Of a stretch of 32,358 bases of DNA, positions 6,869 to 13,528 are shown one piece after another (the stretch's first letter is position 1; each line of letters opens with the position of its first letter). The stretch lies in contig NZ_JAQTZS010000030.1 in assembly GCF_028687635.1 (NCBI RefSeq), positions 1 to 32,358 on the forward strand, written 5' to 3'. Source of the stretch: Malikia sp. Its GTDB lineage: Bacteria; Pseudomonadota; Gammaproteobacteria; Burkholderiales; Burkholderiaceae_C. The translations under genes were made by a program, and so were the position numbers. The notes beneath the pieces were generated by a model. That model had not been told where the DNA came from. It searched no databases and saw only the letters and a list, made by a program, of their open reading frames with translations.

Positions 6869-9150
6869 GCGCCGACGAGAAAGCCGTTGCGTCCTCGGTG
6901 TTCCCTTCGCGGTCCGGGCGCTGGGCCATCGTCATGGGGCTGCTGTTCATGCTGGGCGTCGCCATGGTGCTGCTGTTCCTGCTGACGCTCGCCACCGACA
7001 ACCAGACCTTCTACGAGGCCAACTTCGCGCGCCTGGTCGGCATCAACGTCGCGGTGGCCTTGCTGCTGCTGCTGGTGATCGTCGGGCTGGCCGTGCGGCT
7101 GGTGCTGCGTCTGCGCCGGCGCCGTTTCGGCAGCCAGCTCATGCTCAAGCTCGCCACGATCTTCTCGCTGGTCGGCTTCCTGCCAGGGCTGCTGATCTAC
7201 GTCGTGTCCTACCAGTTCGTCTCGCGCTCGATCGAGAACTGGTTCGATGTGCGGGTCGAGACCGCGCTCAACGCCGGACTCAACCTGGGTCGCACCACGC
7301 TCGACACCCTGGCCGCCGACCTCGCCAACAAGACCCGCATGGCCGCCGCCGACCTGGCCGGCAGCAGTGATGCGGGGGCCGTGATCGCGCTGGAGCGCCT
7401 GCGCGAGCAGCTCTCGGCCACCGACCTCGTGCTCTGGAGCTCGGCTGGCCAGGCGGTCGCCAGCGCGGGTGAGTCGCGCTTCAAGCTCAGCCCCGAGCGC
7501 CCCAGCCCGGCCCAGATGCGCAGCGCGCGGCACGAGCGCGTGATCGCCAGCATCGAGGGACTGGAGGAGCAGGACCTCGCCTCCAGCCTGCCCGGGCAGG
7601 CCTTGCCCGCGCCTCGCATCAGGGTGCTGGCGCTGGTCGCCAGCCCGGGCTTCGGATTGCAGGAAGCGGCGCGTTTCCTGGAGGCCAGCGCGCCGCTGCC
7701 ACCGCTGCTGGTCGCCGATGCGCTCGCGGTCCAGGTCGCGCACCGCGAGTACCAGGAGCGCGCGCTGGCGCGCGACGGCCTGCGCCGGCTCTATATCGGC
7801 ACGCTCACGCTGGCGCTCTTCCTCGCGGTGTTCGGCGCCGTGCTGCTGGCCGTGCTGCTGGGCAACCAGCTGGTGCGGCCCTTGCTGATGCTGGCGGCCG
7901 GCATGCGCGATGTCGCGCGCGGCGACCTCGGCCCCAAGCTCGCCCTGTCCTCGCGCGACGAGCTCGCCGGTCTCACGCGCGACTTCGCGCACATGACCCA
8001 GGAGCTGGCCGATGCGCGCCAGTCGGTGCAGAGCAGCATGCAGCAGGTCGATACCGCGCGCTCCAACCTGCAGACCATACTCGACAACCTGACGGCAGGC
8101 GTGGTCGTGCTCGACGCCAACGGCTGCATCCTGAGCGCCAATCCCGGCGCGGCCCGCATCCTGCGCGCGCCGCTGGCCGCGCACCAGTGGCAGGGCTTGC
8201 ACGGCGTGCCCGGTCTGGAGTCCTTCGCGCAGGGGGTGCAGCAGCAGTTCGACCGTTTCCTCGGCGAATCCTGGCATGAGGGCGGGCACTGGCAGCAGTC
8301 CTTCGAGCTGCGACCGCCGCACGCCGACGCGGCCCACCCCGGTGGCATGGGCAACCAGATCACGCTGATCGCGCGCGGCGCGTTGCTGCCACAAGGCGAC
8401 CGCCTGCTGGTGTTCGACGACGTGTCCGAGATCATCTCGGCCCAGCGCGCCCAGGCCTGGGGCGAGGTCGCGCGCCGCCTGGCGCACGAGATCAAGAATC
8501 CGCTGACGCCGATCCAGCTCTCGGCCGAGCGCCTGGCCATGAAGCTCGCGGGCAAGCTCGAAGGGGCTGACGCCGCCTTGCTGACCAAGTCGGTGCGCAC
8601 CATCGTCGACCAGGTCGACGCGATGAAGCGGCTGGTCAACGAGTTCCGCGACTATGCCCGGCTGCCGGCCGCGCAGCTGGTGCCGGTCGATCTCAACGCG
8701 CTGATCGCCGACATCCTGGGCCTGTACGATCCGTCCGCCGTGCCGGTGCGGCTCGACCTGGCGCCCTGTCCATCGGTGCTGGCCGATGCACAACAGGTGC
8801 GCCAGGTCATCCACAACCTGGTGCAGAACGCGCAGGACGCCACGCCACCCGGCGCCGGTCCGGTGCTGCTGCAGACCCGCCTGACCGAGAGCGGGCGCCG
8901 GGTGCGGCTGGTGGTGCAGGATTGCGGACCCGGCTTCCCCGAGGCCATCCTCAAGCGCGCCTTCGAGCCCTACGTGACGACCAAGACCAAGGGCACCGGC
9001 CTGGGCCTGGCCGTGGTCAAGAAAATCATGGACGAACACCGCGGCCGGGTCGACATCGCGCACCGCATGGAGGGTGACCGGATCGCGGGGGCGCGAGTCT
9101 CGTTATCATTCATGGTTGCAGATACGCAACAAGACGAAGCGACAAGCTAG
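6865..9150 (+). CDS. NtrY-like membrane sensor histidine kinase
   Basis: The product (761 aa) begins at GTG 6865-6867, overlapping the previous stop. Three membrane segments lie within the first 118 residues. A periplasmic region of about 180 residues and a fourth membrane segment near 309-332 follow. After these come HAMP (about 333-390), a PAS domain (LQTILDNLTAGVVVLDANG), HisKA with HEIKNPLTPIQLS (His541) and an HATPase with NLVQNAQDA and CGPGFP boxes. This is the full NtrY architecture, normally linked to nitrogen or redox signalling. Its partner is the short REC-Fis regulator 16 bases downstream rather than a classical AAA+ NtrX. It acts at the inner membrane. Symbol ntrY is not given because this clade's substrate role is not established. 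Confidence 0.92.
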   Translation: MSADEKAVASSVFPSRSGRWAIVMGLLFMLGVAMVLLFLLTLATDNQTFYEANFARLVGINVAVALLLLLVIVGLAVRLVLRLRRRRFGSQLMLKLATIFSLVGFLPGLLIYVVSYQFVSRSIENWFDVRVETALNAGLNLGRTTLDTLAADLANKTRMAAADLAGSSDAGAVIALERLREQLSATDLVLWSSAGQAVASAGESRFKLSPERPSPAQMRSARHERVIASIEGLEEQDLASSLPGQALPAPRIRVLALVASPGFGLQEAARFLEASAPLPPLLVADALAVQVAHREYQERALARDGLRRLYIGTLTLALFLAVFGAVLLAVLLGNQLVRPLLMLAAGMRDVARGDLGPKLALSSRDELAGLTRDFAHMTQELADARQSVQSSMQQVDTARSNLQTILDNLTAGVVVLDANGCILSANPGAARILRAPLAAHQWQGLHGVPGLESFAQGVQQQFDRFLGESWHEGGHWQQSFELRPPHADAAHPGGMGNQITLIARGALLPQGDRLLVFDDVSEIISAQRAQAWGEVARRLAHEIKNPLTPIQLSAERLAMKLAGKLEGADAALLTKSVRTIVDQVDAMKRLVNEFRDYARLPAAQLVPVDLNALIADILGLYDPSAVPVRLDLAPCPSVLADAQQVRQVIHNLVQNAQDATPPGAGPVLLQTRLTESGRRVRLVVQDCGPGFPEAILKRAFEPYVTTKTKGTGLGLAVVKKIMDEHRGRVDIAHRMEGDRIAGARVSLSFMVADTQQDEATS

Positions 9151-9166
9151 GATTATTGGCAAGGCC

Positions 9167-9853
9167 ATGGCAAACATACTGGTGGTGGATGACGAACTGG
9201 GCATCCGCGAGCTCTTGTTCGAGATACTGAACGACGAGGGCCATGCCGTCGAGCTGGCCGAGAACGCCGCGCAGGCGCGCCTGCTGCGCGAGCGCCAGCG
9301 CCCCGACCTGGTGCTGCTCGATATCTGGATGCCCGACACCGATGGCGTGACCTTGCTCAAGGAATGGTCGGCCGCCGGTCTGCTGAACATGCCGGTGATC
9401 ATGATGAGCGGCCACGCCACCATCGACACCGCCGTCGAGGCGACCCGCATCGGCGCGATCGCCTTCCTGGAAAAGCCCATCACCTTGCAAAAACTGCTGC
9501 AGTCGGTCGAGCAGGGCCTGGACAATGCACTGTCCCGCCATCCCACGCCACCGGCCGACTTCGGCGGCCATGGCGGCAACGGCGAGGGGCCTCGCGCCGA
9601 CTTGGTCGAATCCCCGCCGGTCGAGAGTGCGGCGCTGCCCGAGCCGGTGCCGGTGCGGCAGTTCGACTTCGAGCTGCCGCTGCGCGAGGCGCGGGATGTC
9701 TTCGAGCGCGCCTATTTCGAGTTCCACCTGGTCCAGGAGCATGGTTCCATGACTCGCGTGGCGGAGAAGTCCGGCCTTGAGCGCACCCACCTCTACCGCA
9801 AGCTCAAGCAGCTCGGCATCGACCTGTCCAAAACAAAACGCAACGGCGCCTGA
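9167..9853 (+). CDS. Short NtrX-like response regulator: receiver plus Fis-type HTH, no AAA+ domain
   Basis: The product (228 aa) has a receiver domain (1-120) with acidic residues at 8-10, Asp52 in LLDIWMPDTDG and Lys103 in EKPI. A low-complexity linker rich in Pro and Gly (about 125-165) follows. The C-terminus (about 167-228) carries the conserved FELPLREARDVFERAYF helix and a Fis-type helix-turn-helix (MTRVAEKSGLERTHLYRKL). The roughly 230-residue sigma-54-interacting AAA+ domain of true NtrX is absent. The ATG at 9167 is chosen because the receiver starts there; in-frame codons back to 9074 overlap the kinase. It should bind DNA on phosphorylation but cannot remodel sigma-54 polymerase. 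Similar short regulators occur beside NtrY homologues in Burkholderiales. Confidence 0.92.
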   Translation: MANILVVDDELGIRELLFEILNDEGHAVELAENAAQARLLRERQRPDLVLLDIWMPDTDGVTLLKEWSAAGLLNMPVIMMSGHATIDTAVEATRIGAIAFLEKPITLQKLLQSVEQGLDNALSRHPTPPADFGGHGGNGEGPRADLVESPPVESAALPEPVPVRQFDFELPLREARDVFERAYFEFHLVQEHGSMTRVAEKSGLERTHLYRKLKQLGIDLSKTKRNGA

Positions 9854-9878
9854 AAAGCCGCCCAATCACTGCTAGAAT
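9850..9878 (+). promoter_or_regulatory. Promoter of tRNA-Phe
   Basis: CTGAAA (9850-9855) and TAGAAT (9873-9878) are spaced by 17 bases and end 18 bases before the tRNA. The -35 hexamer overlaps the stop codon of the upstream regulator gene. Confidence 0.5.
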
Positions 9879-9896
9879 AGCGATGTATCAAAAATT

Positions 9897-9972
9897 GGCC
9901 CGGTAGCTCAGTTGGTAGAGCAGCGGATTGAAAATCCGCGTGTCGATGGTTCGATTCCGTCCCAGGCCACCA
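9897..9972 (+). tRNA. tRNA-Phe (anticodon GAA)
   Basis: The 76-nt sequence folds into a cloverleaf. The D arm starts GCTC, the anticodon stem is GCGGA/TCCGC with loop TTGAAAA (anticodon GAA at 9930-9932), and the T arm is GATGG/CCGTC around TTCGATT. CCA is encoded at 9970-9972. The acceptor stem pairs at six of seven positions; C9901 faces A9964, a C-A mismatch at pair 5-68. The T stem also has one T-G pair. Confidence 0.97.
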
Positions 9973-9980
9973 AGATTCAG

Positions 9981-10013
9981 AAAGCCCATCCCTTGCGATG
10001 GGCTTTCGTCTTT
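9981..10013 (+). terminator. Terminator after tRNA-Phe
   Basis: AAAGCCCATC (9981-9990) and GATGGGCTTT (9997-10006) form a perfect 10-bp stem with a six-base loop, followed by CGTCTTT. It starts eight bases after the tRNA 3' end. Confidence 0.85.
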
Positions 10014-10127
10014 CAGGGGTCGCATCCCTGATGGCGTCCGCGAGCGGTCGCGCGGCAACCGCAGGTCCGCCCATGGGCCTGCGTCGGTTGAGATTCATCG
10101 TGGGCCCGCTTTAAAGGATAGCCGCCC

Positions 10128-10535
10128 ATGACCGCCACTCGCACCGCATCCGTCACCCCGTCCGAGCGCGCCGAACTCGTCGCCGCTGTCATCGACGGTC
10201 TCAGCACCCGGACCCTGAACGGCTTCGCCGAGGAATCCCGCCAGGACGGCGAGAGCCTGAAGGACGCCTTCGACCGCTACGAGATCGATTATGCCTGGCA
10301 TGTGCTGGGCTGCGACCGCACCCGTGACGCCGCCCTGGCGGCCCTGGAACGCCAGCTCCAGCGGCCTGTCAGCGCCGAGCAGCAGGCCTGCCTGTCCGAC
10401 ATCCTCCAGTCCGCCGCCGCCGCACAGCCCTCCGATCTGCTGATGAGCTTCGACAACGACCTGTCCGAGCAGCTGGCGGGCCTGCTGGCGCCCTGGTTCG
10501 AGGGCCAGGCGCTGCCGGCCAGTACGGCACCCTGA
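10128..10535 (+). CDS. Hypothetical protein, 135 aa, soluble
   Basis: The frame opens with ATG at 10128 behind AAAGGATA, a plausible ribosome-binding site, and codon use matches neighbouring genes. The product is acidic, mostly helical by composition, with no signal peptide or membrane segment. It contains two cysteines (in VLGCDRT and QQACLSD) and an Ala-rich middle. No family is recognised. TTGAGA (10088-10093) with TTTAAA 16 bases later is a weak promoter candidate. It lies between tRNA-Phe and the TnpB element, transcribed toward the element. The region 9973-10127 upstream holds only the tRNA terminator and this weak promoter. Confidence 0.65.
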   Translation: MTATRTASVTPSERAELVAAVIDGLSTRTLNGFAEESRQDGESLKDAFDRYEIDYAWHVLGCDRTRDAALAALERQLQRPVSAEQQACLSDILQSAAAAQPSDLLMSFDNDLSEQLAGLLAPWFEGQALPASTAP

Positions 10536-10582
10536 TCCGGCAGGCCAGCGGGCGCTGCGCTACAGTGCTCGCTTGACATCCT

Positions 10583-10602
10583 CCCCTGCCTAAAGGCAGG
10601 GG
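10583..10602 (-). repeat. Right-end hairpin of the TnpB element, containing the tnpB stop codon
   Basis: An 8-bp perfect stem (10583-10590 with 10595-10602) has loop TAAA on the plus strand. The TAG stop of tnpB (10592 down to 10590) falls across the loop and stem, so the last codons of tnpB form the hairpin. In TnpB systems this 3' end is also the scaffold part of the guide (omega) RNA. Confidence 0.8.
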
Positions 10603-11654
10603 ATTCCCTCTGCAGGCGCTCGATGTCCCGAGCGGGCGCTTGACTTGTTCAGGATATTTTTTGCGGCATTCACATCACGATCATGCTCACAGCCACATGC
10701 CGAACAGGTCCAGCGCCTTATTCCAAGGTCTGCGATACCTTTCGGCCTCGAATCGGGCAAGGCGCCACAGTTCGAGCAGACTTGGGAAGAAAACGCTTCA
10801 TTCACTTCTTCGTACCACGCGCCATTCGCAACCGACTTGTACGCGAGCATCTGCTTGAAGGAATGCCAGGAGGCGTCATGGACGCTTTTGGCCATCCTGG
10901 TCTTGGCCAGTTTGCTGCTGCTGACGTTGCCCACAGCGATGTAGTCGAAGCGGCGCACGATGTCCGTGCTGGCCTTGTGCAGGAAATCCATCCGGCAGTT
11001 GGCTATTTTGGCGTGAATGTTCGTCGCTTGCCGCTTCTTGCGCGCCCGCTGGGCCTGGGCGAGCTGGGTCTCCAGCTCCCGGAAGAAGCGCGGGTGCTCG
11101 ATCTTCTCCCCCGTGGACAGCGTGGCCAGATCCTTCAGGCCGAGGTCGATGCCGACGCCGCGCTCGGGCGTGCGAACCGGCACATCGGCCGCTTCCACCA
11201 CGATGTTGAGGAACCAGTTGCCGCGCCGATCCTGCGAGAAGCAGGTGCCGTCCTTGATCTTGCCCTCGGGCAGCGGGCGAGTGTTGAACACGCGGAAGGT
11301 GTTGCCTGCAAACCGGAAGGCATCGCCCTCGCGCTTCAAGTCACGTCCCTTGAGCGGCACCCAGCCCAGCGTGCGCCGGCCGCGATAGCGCAGGTACGGA
11401 CGGTTGAACTGCTGGCGCGACTTGGCGTACTGCTCGCAGACCGCATTCACGGCGCCCGAGTGCAGCCCGAGTTCCTTGCTGCTGCCGCTGGTCAGCTTGT
11501 TCAGGTCAAAGCCTGTGGGCCAAGGCTTGCGCCACTTGAGCGCGTGCCTCTGCGTGTCGTTGCAGAAGTTCCAGACATAGTTCACCGCGTGCGCCTGCTG
11601 GTTGAGCAGCCCGTTGAGGGACTTGACGCGGTAGCGGTAAACCTGGGTGGTCAT
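10590..11654 (-). CDS. tnpB: TnpB-family RNA-guided nuclease (IS200/IS605 OrfB)
   Basis: The product is 354 aa from the ATG at 11652-11654; a longer frame reaching 11810 is only open sequence through the RHH gene. Visible parts are an N-terminal OrfB helix-turn-helix/WED region (1-160), RuvC-I with Asp170 (GIDLGLKDL), a bridging helix rich in Lys/Arg (about 198-212), RuvC-II region (YIAVGNVSSSKLAKTRM), a zinc ribbon (Cys293, 296, 317, 320) and RuvC-III (DRDVNAAKNI, Asp325/327). Family members use omega RNA from their own 3' end to cut target DNA and keep the element in the genome. The usual RuvC-II glutamate is replaced by Gly242, while Glu282, 283 and 286 lie 40-44 residues later. The start overlaps the RHH stop (ATGA). 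Confidence 0.93.
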   Translation of the reverse strand: MTTQVYRYRVKSLNGLLNQQAHAVNYVWNFCNDTQRHALKWRKPWPTGFDLNKLTSGSSKELGLHSGAVNAVCEQYAKSRQQFNRPYLRYRGRRTLGWVPLKGRDLKREGDAFRFAGNTFRVFNTRPLPEGKIKDGTCFSQDRRGNWFLNIVVEAADVPVRTPERGVGIDLGLKDLATLSTGEKIEHPRFFRELETQLAQAQRARKKRQATNIHAKIANCRMDFLHKASTDIVRRFDYIAVGNVSSSKLAKTRMAKSVHDASWHSFKQMLAYKSVANGAWYEEVNEAFSSQVCSNCGALPDSRPKGIADLGIRRWTCSACGCEHDRDVNAAKNILNKSSARSGHRAPAEGIPCL

Positions 11655-11779
11655 TGGCGCTTGAGGTACTCGTCGATGGCGCGACGGACCAGTTCGGCCA
11701 CGGACAGCCCGGTCTTGTCGGACAGGGCGCGCAGAGTCAGCAGCACGGGCTCTGGCAAGAAAAGATGTGTGCGCTTCAT
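11651..11779 (-). CDS. Tiny ribbon-helix-helix protein coupled to tnpB
   Basis: The frame encodes 42 residues from the ATG at 11777-11779, with GGTAAG eight bases upstream; an ATG six bases earlier (11783-11785) is also possible. The product begins MKRTHLFLPEPVL, a beta-strand, then LRALSDKTG, then SVAELVRRAIDEYLKRQ, a classic CopG/Arc-like ribbon-helix-helix fold. Such proteins dimerise and bind DNA operators through the paired N-terminal strands. Its TGA overlaps the ATG of tnpB, so both are made from one transcript by translational coupling. The likely role is an autorepressor of the tnpB operon (inference). Confidence 0.8.
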   Translation of the reverse strand: MKRTHLFLPEPVLLTLRALSDKTGLSVAELVRRAIDEYLKRQ

Positions 11780-11836
11780 GCACATATCTTACCAACAATC
11801 TCAACCCCATGTGCAGCTTGTCGGCTGCGTTCCTTT

Positions 11837-11856
11837 CCTCCTCCTGAAGGGGGAGG
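11837..11856. repeat. Left-end hairpin of the TnpB element
   Basis: CCTCCTCC (11837-11844) pairs with GGGGGAGG (11849-11856) across a four-base loop, including one T-G pair. It lies immediately upstream of the GGAG ribosome-binding site (11863-11866) of the next gene, so the insertion sits within that gene's leader or promoter. Confidence 0.6.
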
Positions 11857-11872
11857 TTTCACGGAGCTACTG

Positions 11873-12475
11873 ATGAACCCAGATCTGATGCAGGAAATCG
11901 CCGCTGCCGCTGCCGCGCTGGTGGTCGACGAGGGGCTGGAGTACGGCCCGGCCAAGCGGCGCGCGCTCAAGCAGCTCGGCCTGTCGCCGCGCACGCCCCT
12001 GCCCGACAACTCCGAGGTCGAGGCGGCGGTGCGCGAGCATATCGCCATCTTCCATGCCGACACCCAGCCGGCTGAGTTGCGCGCCCTGCGCGAGCTGGCG
12101 CTGGTCTGGATGGAGCGGCTGGCCGAGTTCCGGCCCCATGTCGGCGGCGCGGTCTGGCACGGCACGGCGACCGGGCTCTCGGACATCTACCTGCAACTGT
12201 TCAGCGACGACCCCAAGGCGGTCGAGATCGCGCTGATCAACCGTGGCGTCGACTACGAGGCGCGCAGCGTCACCGGCCTGCACCGTCACGAAGTCGAGGC
12301 GCTGAGCCTGCGCAGCCGCTGCGAGCCGCTGCAGACCTGGGTTGGCGTGCACCTGCTGGTCAACGACGGCGATGACTTCCGGGGTGCGCTGCTGCGCGAC
12401 GCGGCCGGGCGCAAGCCGCGCGGCGACGCGCAGGCGCTGCGCGAGCGCATGCTGCAAGAGGAGTCCGCCGCATGA
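11873..12475 (+). CDS. Conserved protein with degenerate nucleotidyltransferase-like motif
   Basis: The product (200 aa) starts at ATG 11873 with GGAG six bases upstream. It has a helical N-terminus (1-85) and a central block, GGAVWHGTATGLSDIYLQLFSD (about 102-123, first Gly of the pair near 102). This resembles the Gly-Gly/Ser...Asp-x-Asp signature of nucleotidyltransferase-fold proteins, but the second acidic residue is replaced by Tyr. A catalytic role is therefore uncertain and the name is only a structural guess. There is no signal peptide. The last four bases overlap the start of the TlpA-like gene (ATGA), so the two are co-translated, an association that may reflect a shared role. Its upstream region is interrupted by the TnpB element. 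Confidence 0.7.
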   Translation: MNPDLMQEIAAAAAALVVDEGLEYGPAKRRALKQLGLSPRTPLPDNSEVEAAVREHIAIFHADTQPAELRALRELALVWMERLAEFRPHVGGAVWHGTATGLSDIYLQLFSDDPKAVEIALINRGVDYEARSVTGLHRHEVEALSLRSRCEPLQTWVGVHLLVNDGDDFRGALLRDAAGRKPRGDAQALRERMLQEESAA

Positions 12476-12990
12476 AGCGGCGCGGACTGCTGGCGGGTGG
12501 CACGGCTGTCGCGGCGCTGGCCGGAGTTGGATTGGCTGGCTGGCGACTGCGGCCCGCCCCGCCGCCAGATGACGTCCCCGCCGACCTCTGGTCCCGGTCC
12601 TGGGAGACGCCTGACGGCCGCACGCTGGCGGCGGCCGAGCTGCGCGGCGGCCCGCTGCTGCTGAACTTCTGGGCCACCTGGTGCCCGCCCTGCGTCGAGG
12701 AGCTGCCCTTGCTCGACGCGTTCTTTCGCGCCGGGCGCGAGCAGGGTTGGCAGGTGCTCGGGCTGGCGATCGACCAGCCCAGCGCGGTGCGCGCTTTCCT
12801 GGGCCGGCAGCCGCTGGCCTTCCCCGTTGGTCTGGCCGGCCTGGGCGGCACCGAGCTGGCGCGCGGACTCGGCAACGTCAACGGCGGTTTGCCCTTCAGC
12901 GTGTTGTTCGATCGCGCGGGCGCCCTGGTGGAACGCAAGCTGGGTCGCCTGCTGCCGCAGGACCTGCAGCGCTGGCGCGGCCGGGTCTGA
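12472..12990 (+). CDS. TlpA/ResA-like periplasmic thiol-disulfide oxidoreductase
   Basis: The product (172 aa) has an N-terminal KRRGLLAGG stretch followed by a hydrophobic segment (about 5-24), a Tat-like signal or membrane anchor, and then a thioredoxin-fold domain. The active site is WATWCPPC (Cys71 and Cys74) and the cis-proline is in GGLPFSVLF (about 143). TlpA-type proteins reduce periplasmic disulfides, often for cytochrome c maturation or copper delivery. No cytochrome or copper gene is adjacent, so the substrate is open. The gene overlaps the upstream gene by four bases and converges on the small gene at 13029. Confidence 0.9.
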   Translation: MKRRGLLAGGTAVAALAGVGLAGWRLRPAPPPDDVPADLWSRSWETPDGRTLAAAELRGGPLLLNFWATWCPPCVEELPLLDAFFRAGREQGWQVLGLAIDQPSAVRAFLGRQPLAFPVGLAGLGGTELARGLGNVNGGLPFSVLFDRAGALVERKLGRLLPQDLQRWRGRV

Positions 12991-13028
12991 GCCTGCCGCC
13001 CGCAAGGACGGACGACGGCGGCGCGAAT

Positions 13029-13289
13029 TCAGCCGAAGTGGAAGGGCTTGACCTCGTGGTCGCTGATCTCCTCGATCGAGACGATGAAGCTCTTGGCCAG
13101 GATCACGATCTCGCCGGTGTCGCGTGACAGGCGCAGCGGGAAGAACTGGCGCACATCGTTGAGCAGGTCCTGCAGGCGGTCCATTCCCGAGACATGCAGG
13201 TAGCCGCGGTAGGTCGTGCCGTCGTGGATCTTGACCAGGACGTAGACGCTGCGGCCTTCCTTTTTCAGATCGCTGGGTGGGGTGCTCAT
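13029..13289 (-). CDS. Small conserved-type protein, 86 aa, function unknown
   Basis: The ATG at 13287-13289 is preceded by AGAGGAG, a strong ribosome-binding site. The product is soluble and beta-rich, with a [17 protein letters not shown] stretch (about 17-33), then [17 protein letters not shown] (36-52) and [15 protein letters not shown] (61-75). The block RLQDLLN followed by a Phe-Pro-Leu strand is reminiscent of the small DUF6812 family, but this is only pattern resemblance. No signal peptide. It is probably a single gene. Confidence 0.75.
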   Translation of the reverse strand: MSTPPSDLKKEGRSVYVLVKIHDGTTYRGYLHVSGMDRLQDLLNDVRQFFPLRLSRDTGEIVILAKSFIVSIEEISDHEVKPFHFG

Positions 13290-13320
13290 GTGGGCTCCTC
13301 TTGAAGCCGGAATCCCGGCG

Positions 13321-13358
13321 GCACAAACAAGAACAGCACCCGAAGGTGCTGTTCTTGT
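13321..13358 (-). terminator. Terminator after tRNA-Pro
   Basis: A perfect 14-bp stem (13327-13340 with 13345-13358) with a four-base loop is followed on the minus strand by TTTGTGC. It lies five bases beyond the tRNA 3' end. Confidence 0.85.
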
Positions 13359-13363
13359 GAATT

Positions 13364-13440
<77 letters not shown>

Positions 13441-13455
13441 ATTTGCTGTCTCGAC

Positions 13456-13482
13456 TTGCGTCTCGCATCAGCAGAGACGCAA
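13456..13482. repeat. Inverted repeat in the tRNA-Pro leader
   Basis: TTGCGTCTC (13456-13464) and GAGACGCAA (13474-13482) are perfect inverted copies separated by nine bases. The repeat sits between the end of the ispB-like gene and tRNA-Pro, just downstream of a -10-like box. No T run follows on either strand, so it is not an obvious terminator. Confidence 0.6.
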
Positions 13483-13528
13483 ATTGTAGCACGGTTTTTC
13501 GAGGTTTCTTGTGCCGCGTTTCGCCGGC

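Larger units (their letters stand above)
10573..11857 (-). mobile_element. IS200/IS605-type element carrying only tnpB and a small RHH gene
   Basis: The element is bounded by terminal hairpins, as expected for single-strand transposed IS200/IS605 elements. At the 3' (tnpB) end, CCCCTGCC/GGCAGGGG with a 4-base loop lies at 10583-10602, followed on the minus strand by AGGATGTCAA, a sequence common at such ends. At the other end, CCTCCTCC/GGGGGAGG with a TGAA loop lies at 11837-11856. No tnpA (Y1 transposase) is present, so it would need a transposase in trans. It inserted between the hypothetical gene ending at 10535 and the gene starting at 11873. The exact ends are approximate because no empty site is available. 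Confidence 0.75.

Noticed and set aside
6544-9063. 839-codon open frame on the minus strand opposite the NtrY-like gene
   Set aside because: It is the shadow of GC-rich codons; the product is His/Gln/Arg-rich with no domain, and the plus strand encodes a complete kinase.
11655-11810. N-terminal extension of TnpB by 52 codons
   Set aside because: The extra residues match no TnpB and the same bases encode the RHH protein in another frame with a coupled stop/start.
9973-11900. Possible genomic island integrated at tRNA-Phe
   Set aside because: No integrase and no repeated copy of the tRNA 3' end was found downstream; the only mobile unit is the TnpB element.
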